Shown piece after piece: positions 44,228 to 52,336 of a DNA stretch of 64,000 nucleotides. Each line of letters begins with the position of its first letter. The first letter of the stretch is position 1. The translations under genes were made by a program, and so were the position numbers. Under the pieces are notes generated by a model. That model made no database searches. It had not been told where the DNA came from and was given only the letters and a program-made list of their open reading frames with translations. The DNA is from Dinoroseobacter sp049800775 (GTDB lineage Bacteria > Pseudomonadota > Alphaproteobacteria > Rhodobacterales > Rhodobacteraceae), in assembly GCF_049800775.1 (NCBI RefSeq), contig NZ_JBNAFR010000012.1, positions 1-64,000 of the forward strand, written 5' to 3'.

Positions 44228-46484
44228 GGGTCTGCCCTTTCTCGGTATGGCTTTGCAGGCTCTTCAGGCGCTGCGCGTCATATTCCTCTTCGGCAATTTC
44301 CGAGACCACCTCGCGCACGGCATCACTGTTTGCGGTCGCCTCATCCGACTGCAGGTAGGCTTTTGCGGCGTAGAGCCGGTCCAGCCGGTTGTCGATCACC
44401 TGGTCGAGCGCATTGGCATCCCCTGCGCGCAAGGCGGCGATCCTGTCATCGTCAAGAAGGCTCTCGACTTCCGCGCGATAGGCCGCCCTGCCATCTTCAT
44501 CGGCAAAGGGTGGATTGATCTTGTCTATACGTTCATGGGCAACGACGCCTGCAAGAACTAAGTTATCCCGCAATCTGTGGGTGGCTTTCGCAACCGCGTG
44601 TCGATCATCCGTTGTGACCTCGCCGCGCCTGGCGGCAAATGTGGCCGCATAGGTTGCTCCGAGACCGCGCGCCAGATGCTCCGGCATGTCCGGATATCGT
44701 GTGCGTACATCGTTCGCGACGGCCTCGTCGATCTGCAAGGGCCCATCGGACCGCGACAGGATGCGATCAATCTCGGAATCGATCCGGTCCGCCCGCTCCT
44801 CGTCAATGATGCGAACGTTGAACGGATTACGCGCATCGATCACATCGCTTGGCCGTGCCGGCAGATCAGGATGTCGCCGCAGAAAGGCTCGCTGCTCCAT
44901 CTCGAGGCGGACCTCAACACGGATAGTGATTTCATCCGCGCGCTCGGCAATGTCTTTTTCGGAAAGCCCCTGCCCGCGCATGTCTTGCCGCATCGCGCGC
45001 GCAGCATCATCCACGCTTTCTGCATCGTAATGCATGTCTGGGGTACGGTCGTCTTCGATGACACCATCACGGCGCAGCACTTCCGCACGCTCCAGGGCTG
45101 TCCCGAGGGCGACATGCACCTTGTCGAGCTTGCCGACGGCGACCTTCAGGTCCTCGCTGCGCTCGAGATTGAGGTTCTGCGCCTCCGCGATTTTCTCAAG
45201 ATCGTCAGCATACCATTCCCGTTCCAGAGCCGCCGTATCGGCCCCCTGCTCGATACGCGCCACAACCGTTTCCGAGGAAATCCCGGTCCCGCGTAAGGCA
45301 GTGTCAATCTGCGCCCTAGTGCGCCCTTCCCGCAGCTTCTCCAACAGGCCCGCGTTGATGTTGGCCTCAGAATAGATGCCAGTCTCGGTCGGTCGCTCTG
45401 TCAGCGTGCCTGAGCGCAATCCGAGCGGCTGCATATGTGCAACGGGTCTGAGGGCTGCCACCATCTGCTTTTGCAGCGCCGGGCGGTCAGCCTCTGGTGC
45501 CTCCCGGATCAGAGCTGCAACACGGTTCATCTCATCGGCAAAGCGACTGTTCAGATCGTCGAAACTCTGGTCCTGGCTCATATAGATGTCTCCAGTTTGC
45601 GGGAGTTTGCCCTGCCGCGCGAGAAGCGTGCTGGCCTTGAGCAAGGCGTCCTCGATGTCTGCGCGATTCTCAGGCGACGCCTCGGCCGCGAGCGATCGAT
45701 ACACCTGAGCATTGCCCGCGATCTCACCGAGGGCGCGGTCAAGATCCTCTCCGACCCGTTCCCGCTGGCGAACCGCCCGCCCCTCCTCTTTCGCCGCATA
45801 GACCTCGCGGGTGCGGGGTGGATAATGGGATTCACCGCGATCGACGCGCCGGGTCGCCTCGAGACGAACCCCGTACTTCTCCGCGTCTTCGACCATCGCA
45901 AGACGGAAGGCGTCGTAGTTGAAGTGATGATCTCGTCCGAGATAGAAGAACTCGCCTTCCTGCGACCGGCGATTGAGAACCACATGGGCATGTGGATGGT
46001 CACGGTCTTGGTGAACCGCGATCAGGTAGTCGAAGTTGCGGTCTGCATTCTGGAAGAAGCGCTCGCAGACATCACTAGCAATGTCGCGGACATGGGTGGC
46101 CTTGGTGCCGCGTGGAAACGACATCAAAAGGTGACTGGTATGTCCGAGCTTGGGGTTGAACCCCTCATCCCACCGCGACGTGAACCGCTTGACCACCGAA
46201 GTGATCTCCTCCCCCGAGAGCCGCGACTTCCCATCATGGACGCCCCGGCTGTCAACAATGTGGGAAGACTTCGTTGTCAAATAGGTCAGCTGGTTCTGGA
46301 GCTGGGCCTTGGTGTGTGTGCCGCCTGTGCGGATCGGTTTGAAGACGGCGGCCCGGTGGCCATAAGCCGCGCGCACCATCTGCGCCCGCCGTGTCCCCAG
46401 ACCTTGCATCGACCCCCTGATGCGGCTCCAGCCCTCGCGAAAGATTTCCCCGGTGACGAGTGTGACGGCATCACTCCTGGACAT
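44220..46484 (-). CDS. virD2: VirD2-type (MOBP-like) relaxase
   Basis: 754 residues. The N-terminal relaxase domain shows AQLQNQLTYLTTKSS, where Tyr is the probable nicking residue, LLMSFPRGT, and the metal-binding three-His motif HQDRDHPHAHVVLNRR. The long C-terminus is helical and charged with no helicase motifs. The ATG at 46484 lies inside the end of the preceding mobC/virD1-like gene. It should nick oriT and lead the strand through the T4SS. Confidence 0.9.
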   Translation of the reverse strand: MSRSDAVTLVTGEIFREGWSRIRGSMQGLGTRRAQMVRAAYGHRAAVFKPIRTGGTHTKAQLQNQLTYLTTKSSHIVDSRGVHDGKSRLSGEEITSVVKRFTSRWDEGFNPKLGHTSHLLMSFPRGTKATHVRDIASDVCERFFQNADRNFDYLIAVHQDRDHPHAHVVLNRRSQEGEFFYLGRDHHFNYDAFRLAMVEDAEKYGVRLEATRRVDRGESHYPPRTREVYAAKEEGRAVRQRERVGEDLDRALGEIAGNAQVYRSLAAEASPENRADIEDALLKASTLLARQGKLPQTGDIYMSQDQSFDDLNSRFADEMNRVAALIREAPEADRPALQKQMVAALRPVAHMQPLGLRSGTLTERPTETGIYSEANINAGLLEKLREGRTRAQIDTALRGTGISSETVVARIEQGADTAALEREWYADDLEKIAEAQNLNLERSEDLKVAVGKLDKVHVALGTALERAEVLRRDGVIEDDRTPDMHYDAESVDDAARAMRQDMRGQGLSEKDIAERADEITIRVEVRLEMEQRAFLRRHPDLPARPSDVIDARNPFNVRIIDEERADRIDSEIDRILSRSDGPLQIDEAVANDVRTRYPDMPEHLARGLGATYAATFAARRGEVTTDDRHAVAKATHRLRDNLVLAGVVAHERIDKINPPFADEDGRAAYRAEVESLLDDDRIAALRAGDANALDQVIDNRLDRLYAAKAYLQSDEATANSDAVREVVSEIAEEEYDAQRLKSLQSHTEKGQTHG

Positions 46485-47046
46485 CTGCGAAGCCCTTCAA
46501 TGCGCTGTGGGCTTCAAGCGTCACATTGCTCACCCGCCGCCGCGCGAGCGCATCGACCTCGTCCGCGAAGTCGAGAACGAACCCGGACAGGAGCCGCAGT
46601 TGCGTGAGGCTGCGCTCGCCGAAGACCGGCGCGATCCCTTTCGCGCGTGCCTCGTTCAGGCGCTTGGCAATCTGGGTCACGTTGTTGCCCACGCGATTGA
46701 GCGCCGCGCGGAACAACTTGAGCTCCTCGGCGAGATGTTGGTCGGGTTGAAAGACGCCGTTTGCCGACTGGATGAGAAGGCGAACACCCGCAGACCGACT
46801 GGACACTCCGTGCCGCGCGAGCACCTCGTCGAAGCCTTGCAACTCCTCTGGCGTGAGCGTGACACTGACCTGCTTTGTGCGAATGCGCGTATCCCGACAT
46901 CGGTCTTTTTCAGTCCGAAGCGTGTAATAGATCGTGCGCTCACTGACCCCGAACTGCACAGCCAAATTCGCGTGCGTCACACCCTTCTGGCGTTCGCGAA
47001 CGATCTCCTGACGCTCTTCGGGGGTCAATCTGCGCCGTGACACCAT
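46471..47046 (-). CDS. MobC/VirD1-like relaxosome protein with N-terminal helix-turn-helix
   Basis: 191 residues. The N-terminus RRLTPEERQEIVRERQKGVTHANLAVQFGVSERTIYYTL is a resolvase-type helix-turn-helix; the C-terminal half (VSVTLTPEELQGFDEVLARHG, LNRVGNNVTQIAKRLNEAR) is the MobC/VirD1 pattern. So it may both assist nicking and bind DNA for regulation. The start at 47046 is chosen because the HTH begins there. Upstream is a copy of the plasmid palindrome (47102-47117), which it could recognise. Confidence 0.8.
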   Translation of the reverse strand: MVSRRRLTPEERQEIVRERQKGVTHANLAVQFGVSERTIYYTLRTEKDRCRDTRIRTKQVSVTLTPEELQGFDEVLARHGVSSRSAGVRLLIQSANGVFQPDQHLAEELKLFRAALNRVGNNVTQIAKRLNEARAKGIAPVFGERSLTQLRLLSGFVLDFADEVDALARRRVSNVTLEAHSALKGFADVQE

Positions 47047-47101
47047 ACTGCAAATACACTCCCTATTTCCTGCCAGTCTCATACAGGCCATCTGGAGTGT
47101 C

Positions 47102-47117
47102 TGATATTATAGTATTG
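47102..47117. promoter_or_regulatory. Degenerate plasmid palindrome upstream of the mob operon
   Basis: TGATATTATAGTATTG matches CAATATTATAATATTG at 13 of 16 positions. It lies about 56 bp upstream of the mobC/virD1-like start and may be a control site for virD genes. Confidence 0.5.
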
Positions 47118-47815
47118 CAGTCAATAAATACTCTTTATCGAACCACGACAGGATGGCCTGTATTCCGTTTCAAGCCGAACGCGTCCGCGTGAGGCTCTTC
47201 CTTTTTGTCGTCAGGGTCTCGCTTTCCCGGAACACGAGTTTGGAAAAAATCGCGTACTGAGCGGCCTAAGCGCGATTTGGCACCCGTACCCTATCAAAAC
47301 CTCTTCATCGGCTTGTAGCCCCTCTCTGGCGCCCGCTACGCGCTGCTTGAACGGAAGCGATCGGTTTTAACCTCCGGTTTAGGCCAGGATTCTGGCGAAT
47401 ATGATGGCACATGTGATCTGTGATATCGCATATGCATTATTAGTTATGGCAAATCACATATCGCGCGTGGCGGCGGCGATGTCTCGCCGAAATGCGCGAT
47501 GCGAGCCCACAACCACCTCCCGGGACCGCTTCGGTGCGCCAGGCAACATCAGAAACCGCACTTTTCCGGCTCATGGCAAATCACATATGCAGTATCAGAG
47601 CTGCAACATCGGATATGCAAACACAAAAAACGCCAAGACGGCCATTCAAAATCGGAAATCCAATATCACACATCATGCCTCAGACATCCGCTATGCCACA
47701 TCAAGTATCATTTATGGCAAATGCAACATGCAGCATCAGTTATCCTTGATGCAACATCCTCTCTGGCATATACCGTATCCAAAATCATAAAAACGACCCT
47801 TGAGGATACAGGATC
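47118..47815. other. Probable oriT / VirC1-binding region, non-coding
   Basis: About 700 bp with no supported gene between divergent mob genes and virC1/virC2-like genes, the usual place of oriT and overdrive. It is AT-rich from 47395 on and full of short words such as CATATGC, GATATGC and GCAACAT. Three longer related repeats lie at 47444, 47571 and 47712. I cannot place the nick site. Confidence 0.55.
47444..47729 (+). repeat. Three ATGGCAAAT-type repeats upstream of virC1
   Basis: TTATGGCAAATCACATAT (47444-47461), TCATGGCAAATCACATAT (47571-47588) and TTATGGCAAATGCAACAT (47712-47729). The first two differ at one base. They are possible binding sites for the ParA/VirC1-like protein or its partner (overdrive- or centromere-like). 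Confidence 0.65.
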
Positions 47816-48550
47816 ATGCCCAACGAGCAGTTGAAGGTCATCGCGATCATGACCCGAAAAGGCGGTGCGGGAAAGACAGCGCTCGCACGCGCCTTGATGA
47901 GCGCCATCATCGCTGACGGGAAACGGTGCATCGCCATCGATGCCGACCCGCAGCAAGCACTCTTCCGCTGGTGGGAGAGCGTCACCACCGAAAACCCGGA
48001 TGTCGCATCGACGGCCCCAGGACTTAGGGTCCTCGGCATCGAAAGTCCCTCCGACCTCGAAGCGATCATCGACGACGCCTATGAAAACGACACGGCCGAC
48101 TTCGTAATCATCGACACGATGGGGGCAGGGGGCCAATGGGCCGACGAGTTGGCCGTCCACAGCGATCACATCGTCTTGCCGATGATGCTGTCGGACACCG
48201 ATATGCGGATCGCCACCGACACCTACAATTGGTACCAGGGCCTCTTTGAGCGCGCCGAAGACCCCTCAGTCCTCCCGAAACTCACGGTCGTGCTCTCCCG
48301 CGTCGACAAGAACCCATCAAACGCCATGCGCGCCATGGCGCGTGAAGCCAATGCAAAGTTCCCGGTCATCGAGGAGCTCTTCATGGATCGCAAGCAACAT
48401 GCCGATGTCGATCGCGAGGGCCTCTTCCACCAGATTTCGAAATGGCGAACCGAAGACCCCAACCCGCTGATGCGCACCCATGCCCGCCTCTACGACGAGG
48501 CTCTCGATGAGGCGCGTGAAATCCTCTCACTGGTACTGGAGGCTGAATAA
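47816..48550 (+). CDS. virC1: ParA-family ATPase, VirC1-like
   Basis: 244 residues. Deviant Walker A RKGGAGKTALARALM and ADFVIIDTMG define a ParA/MinD ATPase. It sits next to oriT with a VirC2-like gene behind it and no parB in the same operon, so VirC1 (overdrive binding, relaxosome recruitment) is more likely than plasmid partition, though it may do both. It overlaps the next gene by one base. Confidence 0.82.
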   Translation: MPNEQLKVIAIMTRKGGAGKTALARALMSAIIADGKRCIAIDADPQQALFRWWESVTTENPDVASTAPGLRVLGIESPSDLEAIIDDAYENDTADFVIIDTMGAGGQWADELAVHSDHIVLPMMLSDTDMRIATDTYNWYQGLFERAEDPSVLPKLTVVLSRVDKNPSNAMRAMAREANAKFPVIEELFMDRKQHADVDREGLFHQISKWRTEDPNPLMRTHARLYDEALDEAREILSLVLEAE

Positions 48551-49176
48551 TGGCGCGCAAGAAAATCACCTCACTCCTCGGCGACGACCCGGTGTATAGC
48601 AAACAGTTCGGAGACAAGCCGAAACCCACCGAACCCACTCCCAAACCAGAACCAGCTCAGGAGGCGAAGCCTGCAGCTGCTCCAACCGCAGACCCAAAAC
48701 CAGCTGCCGAGAAACAGGCCCCAAGCCCGGAGCCGCCAGCCAAACCAGCAAGCGTTGCAAACAAGACCAAGTCCAAGACGAAGCCTGCACCGAAACCAAA
48801 GGCGCCGAAGAAGCCCGAGACCCGCGCCGTACATGTTCGCGCCGCCCCGAAAAAGGACCATGGCCCAGGATTGGACGCTCTGGAAGCCGCCGGCCTGCCG
48901 GCCTCGGATGTTGTGCGCCTTGCCGGCAAGCGCGCCATCGACAAGTTCGAACTCAAACCGAAATACGTCGCTCCGGATGACGCCGAGCGTCTTCCGAGCA
49001 ATATGAGCTTTCGGACCATGAAGACACTCGACGCCCAGGTCCTCGACAAGCTGCGGGATCAGGCCGATCCGCTCCGCCTGCGCTCGGACGCAGCTGTTAT
49101 CCAGGGCCAGTTGGAACCTGTGTTCTGGTCGGAACTCACAAGCCTCATCAAGGAACTGCGCAAGCAGTATTCTTGA
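48550..49176 (+). CDS. virC2: VirC2-like protein with disordered N-terminus
   Basis: 208 residues. The first half is a Pro/Lys/Ala-rich linker (PKPTEPTPKPEPAQEAKPAA..); the second half (LPASDVVRLAGKRAIDKFEL.. then SLIKELRKQY) is compact and helical, consistent with a ribbon-helix-helix DNA-binding domain as in VirC2. The assignment rests mostly on position after the VirC1-like gene. It ends just before a strong terminator. Confidence 0.65.
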   Translation: MARKKITSLLGDDPVYSKQFGDKPKPTEPTPKPEPAQEAKPAAAPTADPKPAAEKQAPSPEPPAKPASVANKTKSKTKPAPKPKAPKKPETRAVHVRAAPKKDHGPGLDALEAAGLPASDVVRLAGKRAIDKFELKPKYVAPDDAERLPSNMSFRTMKTLDAQVLDKLRDQADPLRLRSDAAVIQGQLEPVFWSELTSLIKELRKQYS

Positions 49177-49177
49177 A

Positions 49178-49206
49178 GGCGCGGCATCGCCGCGCCGCGA
49201 TTTTTG
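49178..49206 (+). terminator. Rho-independent terminator after virC2-like gene
   Basis: Perfect 8-bp stem GGCGCGGC/GCCGCGCC with a 3-nt loop (49178-49196), followed by TTTTTG from 49201, two bases after the virC2-like stop. Confidence 0.85.
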
Positions 49207-49211
49207 TCTAG

Positions 49212-49242
49212 AGGGGGAAGGAGTTTCGGCTTCCTTCCCCCT
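49212..49242. repeat. Hairpin of G/C-run type, copy 1
   Basis: AGGGGGAAGGA pairs with TCCTTCCCCCT around a 9-nt loop and is followed by GAAAC. A close relative lies at 50782-50804, also followed by GAAAC. Confidence 0.7.
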
Positions 49243-49427
49243 GAAACAAAATAGACAAGACCGTGTTGTCGGCTGCGCCTCCGCCCGCACCACTCTTGTC
49301 GATTTGGTTTCACCCCCATCCTCTCAAGCTCCGCGCATACTCGCGGGTAAGCAGCAGCTTACCCTGTCACGATTTGTGATGCGGGGAAAGAAAACACTAC
49401 CTGTGCAATGAACCTTGAGAGACAGCG

Positions 49428-49610
49428 ATGCCGGACAGCAGAAGATCTGAAGCGCACCCCATCAAGAAGATCATCGATCAGGAAACCGGCGCGCATGTCG
49501 GCTGGCTCTATGAATGGAACACCGGCGACCTCGAGCCGATGTGGTGCAACGGTCCCAAAACCGATGTGCGATACGAGGACATACCGCCGGAAGAGATGCC
49601 ACACGGGTAG
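49428..49610 (+). CDS. Small conserved plasmid protein, paralogue of 62013-62189
   Basis: 60 residues, soluble. The core KKIIDQETGAHVGWLYEWNTGDLEPMWCNGPKTDV matches the product at 62013 (RIVDAQSGEIVGLVYEWRDG..PLWFDGQKLDV). The family is unknown. GAGAG lies upstream of the ATG. The repetition of such a small gene 12.6 kb apart suggests a real, selected protein. Confidence 0.65.
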   Translation: MPDSRRSEAHPIKKIIDQETGAHVGWLYEWNTGDLEPMWCNGPKTDVRYEDIPPEEMPHG

Positions 49611-49717
49611 GATCATCGCCCAAAGGGCTCGGCGCGAAGCGACAGGCGGGCCAGGGGGCGGCAGCGCTGCCTGCTGCCGCGTCACCTCCAATGGGAAACG
49701 TATAAACGAGGGGCCGC

Positions 49718-50593
49718 CTAAGCTGCCTGCCCGTACCTCTCAACTTGCGCATTGATGAAATCCACCGCTTTCTGCGCTTCGGCCGCGGCCTTGAAGATCA
49801 GCCCTTTGTCCGATTTCAGCGCTTGCAACCATCCTTCGATGTAAGCGGCGCTTTGATCGAAGGCGGGCGCGACCCCCAGCTGAACAGCCAGAAAACACGC
49901 GCCGATCTCTGCGACCAGCTCCTCGAACGCGTATCCGGCGCGGTCCTCGAAACGCTTGATCCGGTCGAGCCGCGATGCACTCCCGGTCCAGTGAACGGTC
50001 TCATGTCCCAAAGTGCCGTAATACCCGCTCGCATCGAAGAAGGTGCCAATCGGGGGCATGTGAATATGGTCCGGACCCGGTGCGTAGTAGGCCTTCGGCG
50101 TCTCGCTGGTGACAACTGTCGCGCCCGTTGCGGCAAAGAATGCCTCCAGCTCAGGTACTGGTTCGGTGCCAAGATCAAGGGGCGGGGCAGGGCGGACGTA
50201 GTAGTCTTCCGGCAAACCCTCGATCTGATCGGCATTGAAGACATTGTTGCACTTGGCGTAGCGGCCGGTTTGCGGCTCATTCTCGCCGTCGATCTCTTTC
50301 TCGAAGGTTCCATAGAAAACCGATCGCGTGGCCTTCTCGCCTTTGCGCACACACGCCCCGAGCGCGAGGGCTTGCCGATAGGTCATCCAGCGGGCCGACG
50401 CATAGCCTCTGATGTGAGACGTGGCCCAAAGCATCAGGACATTCACCCCCCGATAGGCGGTGCCATCATGTCGCAAAGGCAGGGCGGCTCCAGTTGCGTC
50501 GCCCGTCCACGGTTTCCGCCACGGCGGCGTACCCTTCTCCATTTCGGAGATGATCGTGTCTGTCACATGCTGCTTGATGTCGATCTTGGCCAT
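49718..50593 (-). CDS. ardC: ArdC-family antirestriction protein
   Basis: 291 residues. The N-terminal ArdC domain (VTDTIISEMEKGTPPWRKPW..RGVNVLMLW) binds single-stranded DNA in the family; the C-terminal zincin-like domain holds TLGHETVHWTGSASRL with the HExxH zinc motif and a distal Glu in FEELVAEIG. Such proteins protect incoming plasmid DNA from host restriction during transfer. It carries its own start at 50593; the downstream end faces the gene at 49428. Confidence 0.93.
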   Translation of the reverse strand: MAKIDIKQHVTDTIISEMEKGTPPWRKPWTGDATGAALPLRHDGTAYRGVNVLMLWATSHIRGYASARWMTYRQALALGACVRKGEKATRSVFYGTFEKEIDGENEPQTGRYAKCNNVFNADQIEGLPEDYYVRPAPPLDLGTEPVPELEAFFAATGATVVTSETPKAYYAPGPDHIHMPPIGTFFDASGYYGTLGHETVHWTGSASRLDRIKRFEDRAGYAFEELVAEIGACFLAVQLGVAPAFDQSAAYIEGWLQALKSDKGLIFKAAAEAQKAVDFINAQVERYGQAA

Positions 50594-50781
50594 GTCTATC
50601 GCTCCTCATCCTGAATGCGGCTTTCAGGCACCGCGCCCGTCGCGGCTGTCCTGCAAATCTGCTCACGGCGAGTGCGGAGGGGGCGAGACCAGATCGAAAA
50701 TGGGGAGGGGGATCGCCCGGCATCGCAGCGCGGCAGAGCCGGGACCGATGTTGGGGAGACCCTATTTTTGCGTCTGGTCCG

Positions 50782-50804
50782 AGGGGGAGGCCGCGCCTCC
50801 CCCT
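50782..50804. repeat. Hairpin of G/C-run type, copy 2
   Basis: AGGGGGAGG pairs with CCTCCCCCT around CCGCG, followed by GAAAC. It resembles 49212-49242 in stem, flank and position downstream of genes, so it may be a repeated terminator-like element. Confidence 0.65.
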
Positions 50805-51058
50805 GAAACTATTTGGATCGGTCAATTTGTAAGAAGGGGCCAAACCTTCGGCAGCCCTGGGAGACCTACAGGTCAAACCTGGCAAACTGAGTCTCTTAGA
50901 ATCCAAAGGCGGGCCGGAGCCCGCCAATGAACAGACGGTTAGACCATCCGCTTACTGGCGAAAATGCACCTCGAAACCCAAGAAATCTCAATCAGGTGCT
51001 GGCTCTCGTCATGTCACCCGGAACACGAAGCGGCAGGCGACTGACTGCGAGAAGACCC

Positions 51059-51241
51059 TCACAACCCGGACAGTCGACGCGCGTCTTTCTTGATATCTGT
51101 TATGGATTTGGTCGAGAGTATTCCATCGCGCGCCTGCTGGATGCGCGGAGCGAGGAACCGGGACAGGCTTTCGAAATCCGCGGCCTGGTCTTCGCTATCC
51201 GCATTCGTTCTCAAGCGGTCTTTATCTGTGTCACCCGGCAT
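51059..51241 (-). CDS. Possible small acidic protein
   Basis: 60 residues, MPGDTDKDRLRTNADSEDQA.. with a helical, charged composition unlike the random frames around it. No Shine-Dalgarno is convincing and I do not recognise a family. It lies upstream of ardC and downstream of ssb on the same strand, so it could be part of that group. Confidence 0.3.
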   Translation of the reverse strand: MPGDTDKDRLRTNADSEDQAADFESLSRFLAPRIQQARDGILSTKSITDIKKDARRLSGL

Positions 51242-51317
51242 GACTCAAACCTAGCTTTGGAACTTTGCAAAATCCAGATCGCAGGTTGCGATAGGGTTGG
51301 AGGCTTGAGCTTGGCGA

Positions 51318-51665
51318 CTACGCAGCGGCGCGGTCCATCGACTTCTTCACAGCGAGCGTGAGATTGTCGAAGTCCTCGGCGGCCATGGTCACACCGTATT
51401 CAGTCCCGCCATCCTGGTTTTCCCATTGCGACTGGCGAAGTGTCCCACGGGCATTCACCAGATCGCCGGGAGCGACATTCTCGAGCGCCCATTTCATCAC
51501 GTTCGGATTGAAGATCGTCACTTCGTTCCAGTAGGGATTCGCCTGGAAATCGCCCCGATCATCCTTGCGCCCGTACTCGGCAGCAATCGTGATCCGCACG
51601 GTCTTGCCAACTTCCTTGACCTTGCCGACGCGACCGAGAATCTGGAACTCTGCGAATGTGCGCAT
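51318..51665 (-). CDS. ssb: Single-stranded DNA-binding protein
   Basis: 115 residues forming an OB fold (FQILGRVGKVKEVGKTVRITIAAEY, NPYWNEVTIFN, GDLVNARGTLRQSQWEN). It lacks the long acidic C-terminal tail of chromosomal SSB, as is common for plasmid versions. It probably coats incoming single-stranded DNA in conjugation. A perfect copy of the plasmid palindrome lies about 50 bp upstream. Confidence 0.88.
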   Translation of the reverse strand: MRTFAEFQILGRVGKVKEVGKTVRITIAAEYGRKDDRGDFQANPYWNEVTIFNPNVMKWALENVAPGDLVNARGTLRQSQWENQDGGTEYGVTMAAEDFDNLTLAVKKSMDRAAA

Positions 51666-51715
51666 GACTGTCTCCGCTATTCTATGTCATGGCCAGACCA
51701 AGGCCATCGATCTCA

Positions 51716-51731
51716 CAATATTATAATATTG
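51716..51731. promoter_or_regulatory. Perfect plasmid palindrome upstream of ssb
   Basis: CAATATTATAATATTG, a 16-bp perfect palindrome identical to the one at 61603-61618. Its place about 50 bp before the ssb start suits an operator over the promoter. Confidence 0.65.
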
Positions 51732-51849
51732 CGAGCCTCGCAATCTTTTGGCTCCGCTAAGGCGGAACTTCGCCAATGAAAGAACAGTATCAGTTATGCA
51801 GGACAAACCTGCGACCTGACGCCATATAACAGCGATCCACCCTGGGGTC

Positions 51850-52266
51850 TCAGTGCTCACGTTCGCAAAGGTCGTGGTCAGCCAGAGACGCAAGTACATA
51901 GCAGTCTTCGGACAGTCTGTCGCCATCACAGCCCTTGGAGATTCGCGCCAACTCTTTCTCAAGTGCACGGAGGCGTTTGATCTTCGCTCGGACATCCGAA
52001 AGCTGTGCCGACGCGATATCGGTAGCTTCCGCACATGACCGATCCGGGTGCCCCTGTAATTCGATCAGGGCAGCAATCGCCTCAATCGAGAAGCCGAGAT
52101 CACGGGCATGTTTGATGAAGCTCAGGCGTTCCAGTCCTGCCGCATCATACCGGCGCTGATTGCCTTCCGTCCGTTCCGGGGCGTCCAAAAGCCCGGACTC
52201 TTCGTAGTAGCGGATCGTCGGAACCTTGACGTTGGTGCGCCGCGATAATTCGCCAATGGAAAACAT
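51850..52266 (-). CDS. MerR-family metal-type regulator
   Basis: 138 residues. The MerR helix-turn-helix FSIGELSRRTNVKVPTIRYYEESGLL is followed by a dimerisation helix and cysteines in DRSCAEA, KGCDGD, EDCYVL and HDLCERE, suggesting a soft-metal or zinc/cadmium sensor of the ZntR/CadR kind. The ATG at 52266 is the family start; a longer frame to 52446 covers the promoter. It diverges from an operon with a cation transporter, which it probably activates. Confidence 0.85.
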   Translation of the reverse strand: MFSIGELSRRTNVKVPTIRYYEESGLLDAPERTEGNQRRYDAAGLERLSFIKHARDLGFSIEAIAALIELQGHPDRSCAEATDIASAQLSDVRAKIKRLRALEKELARISKGCDGDRLSEDCYVLASLADHDLCEREH

Positions 52267-52277
52267 GAAAATACCTC

Positions 52278-52308
52278 TTGAACCTCTAGTCACTAGAGAT
52301 CGTATATG
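52278..52308 (+). promoter_or_regulatory. MerR-type promoter of the transglutaminase/cation-transporter operon
   Basis: TTGAAC (52278-52283) and TATATG (52303-52308) are 19 bp apart, with the palindrome CTCTAGTCACTAGAG in the spacer. This is the MerR-activated layout, pointing right to the operon at 52337. Confidence 0.85.
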
Positions 52309-52336
52309 AGTTAGGACGCAGAAGCTAGAGAACACC

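Larger units (their letters stand above)
50594..51317. other. Mostly non-coding stretch between ardC and ssb
   Basis: About 720 bp. It contains the hairpin at 50782-50804 and one weak small reading frame at 51059-51241. Longer frames on both strands look random (Arg/Ser/Pro-rich) and were not accepted. Confidence 0.5.

Noticed and set aside
45435..46607. 390-residue open frame on the plus strand
   Set aside because: Antisense to the relaxase and mobC-like genes, whose motifs are clear.
47816..48550. Plain plasmid-partition ParA
   Set aside because: No parB follows it, and it lies by oriT with a VirC2-like partner, so a VirC1-type role fits better, though partition is not excluded.
48571..49293. 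240-residue open frame on the minus strand, Gly/Leu/Trp-rich
   Set aside because: Reverse reading of the Pro/Lys-rich linker of the VirC2-like gene and of the terminator.
50927..51361. 144-residue open frame on the plus strand
   Set aside because: Low-quality composition, overlaps the end of ssb on the other strand, no ribosome site.
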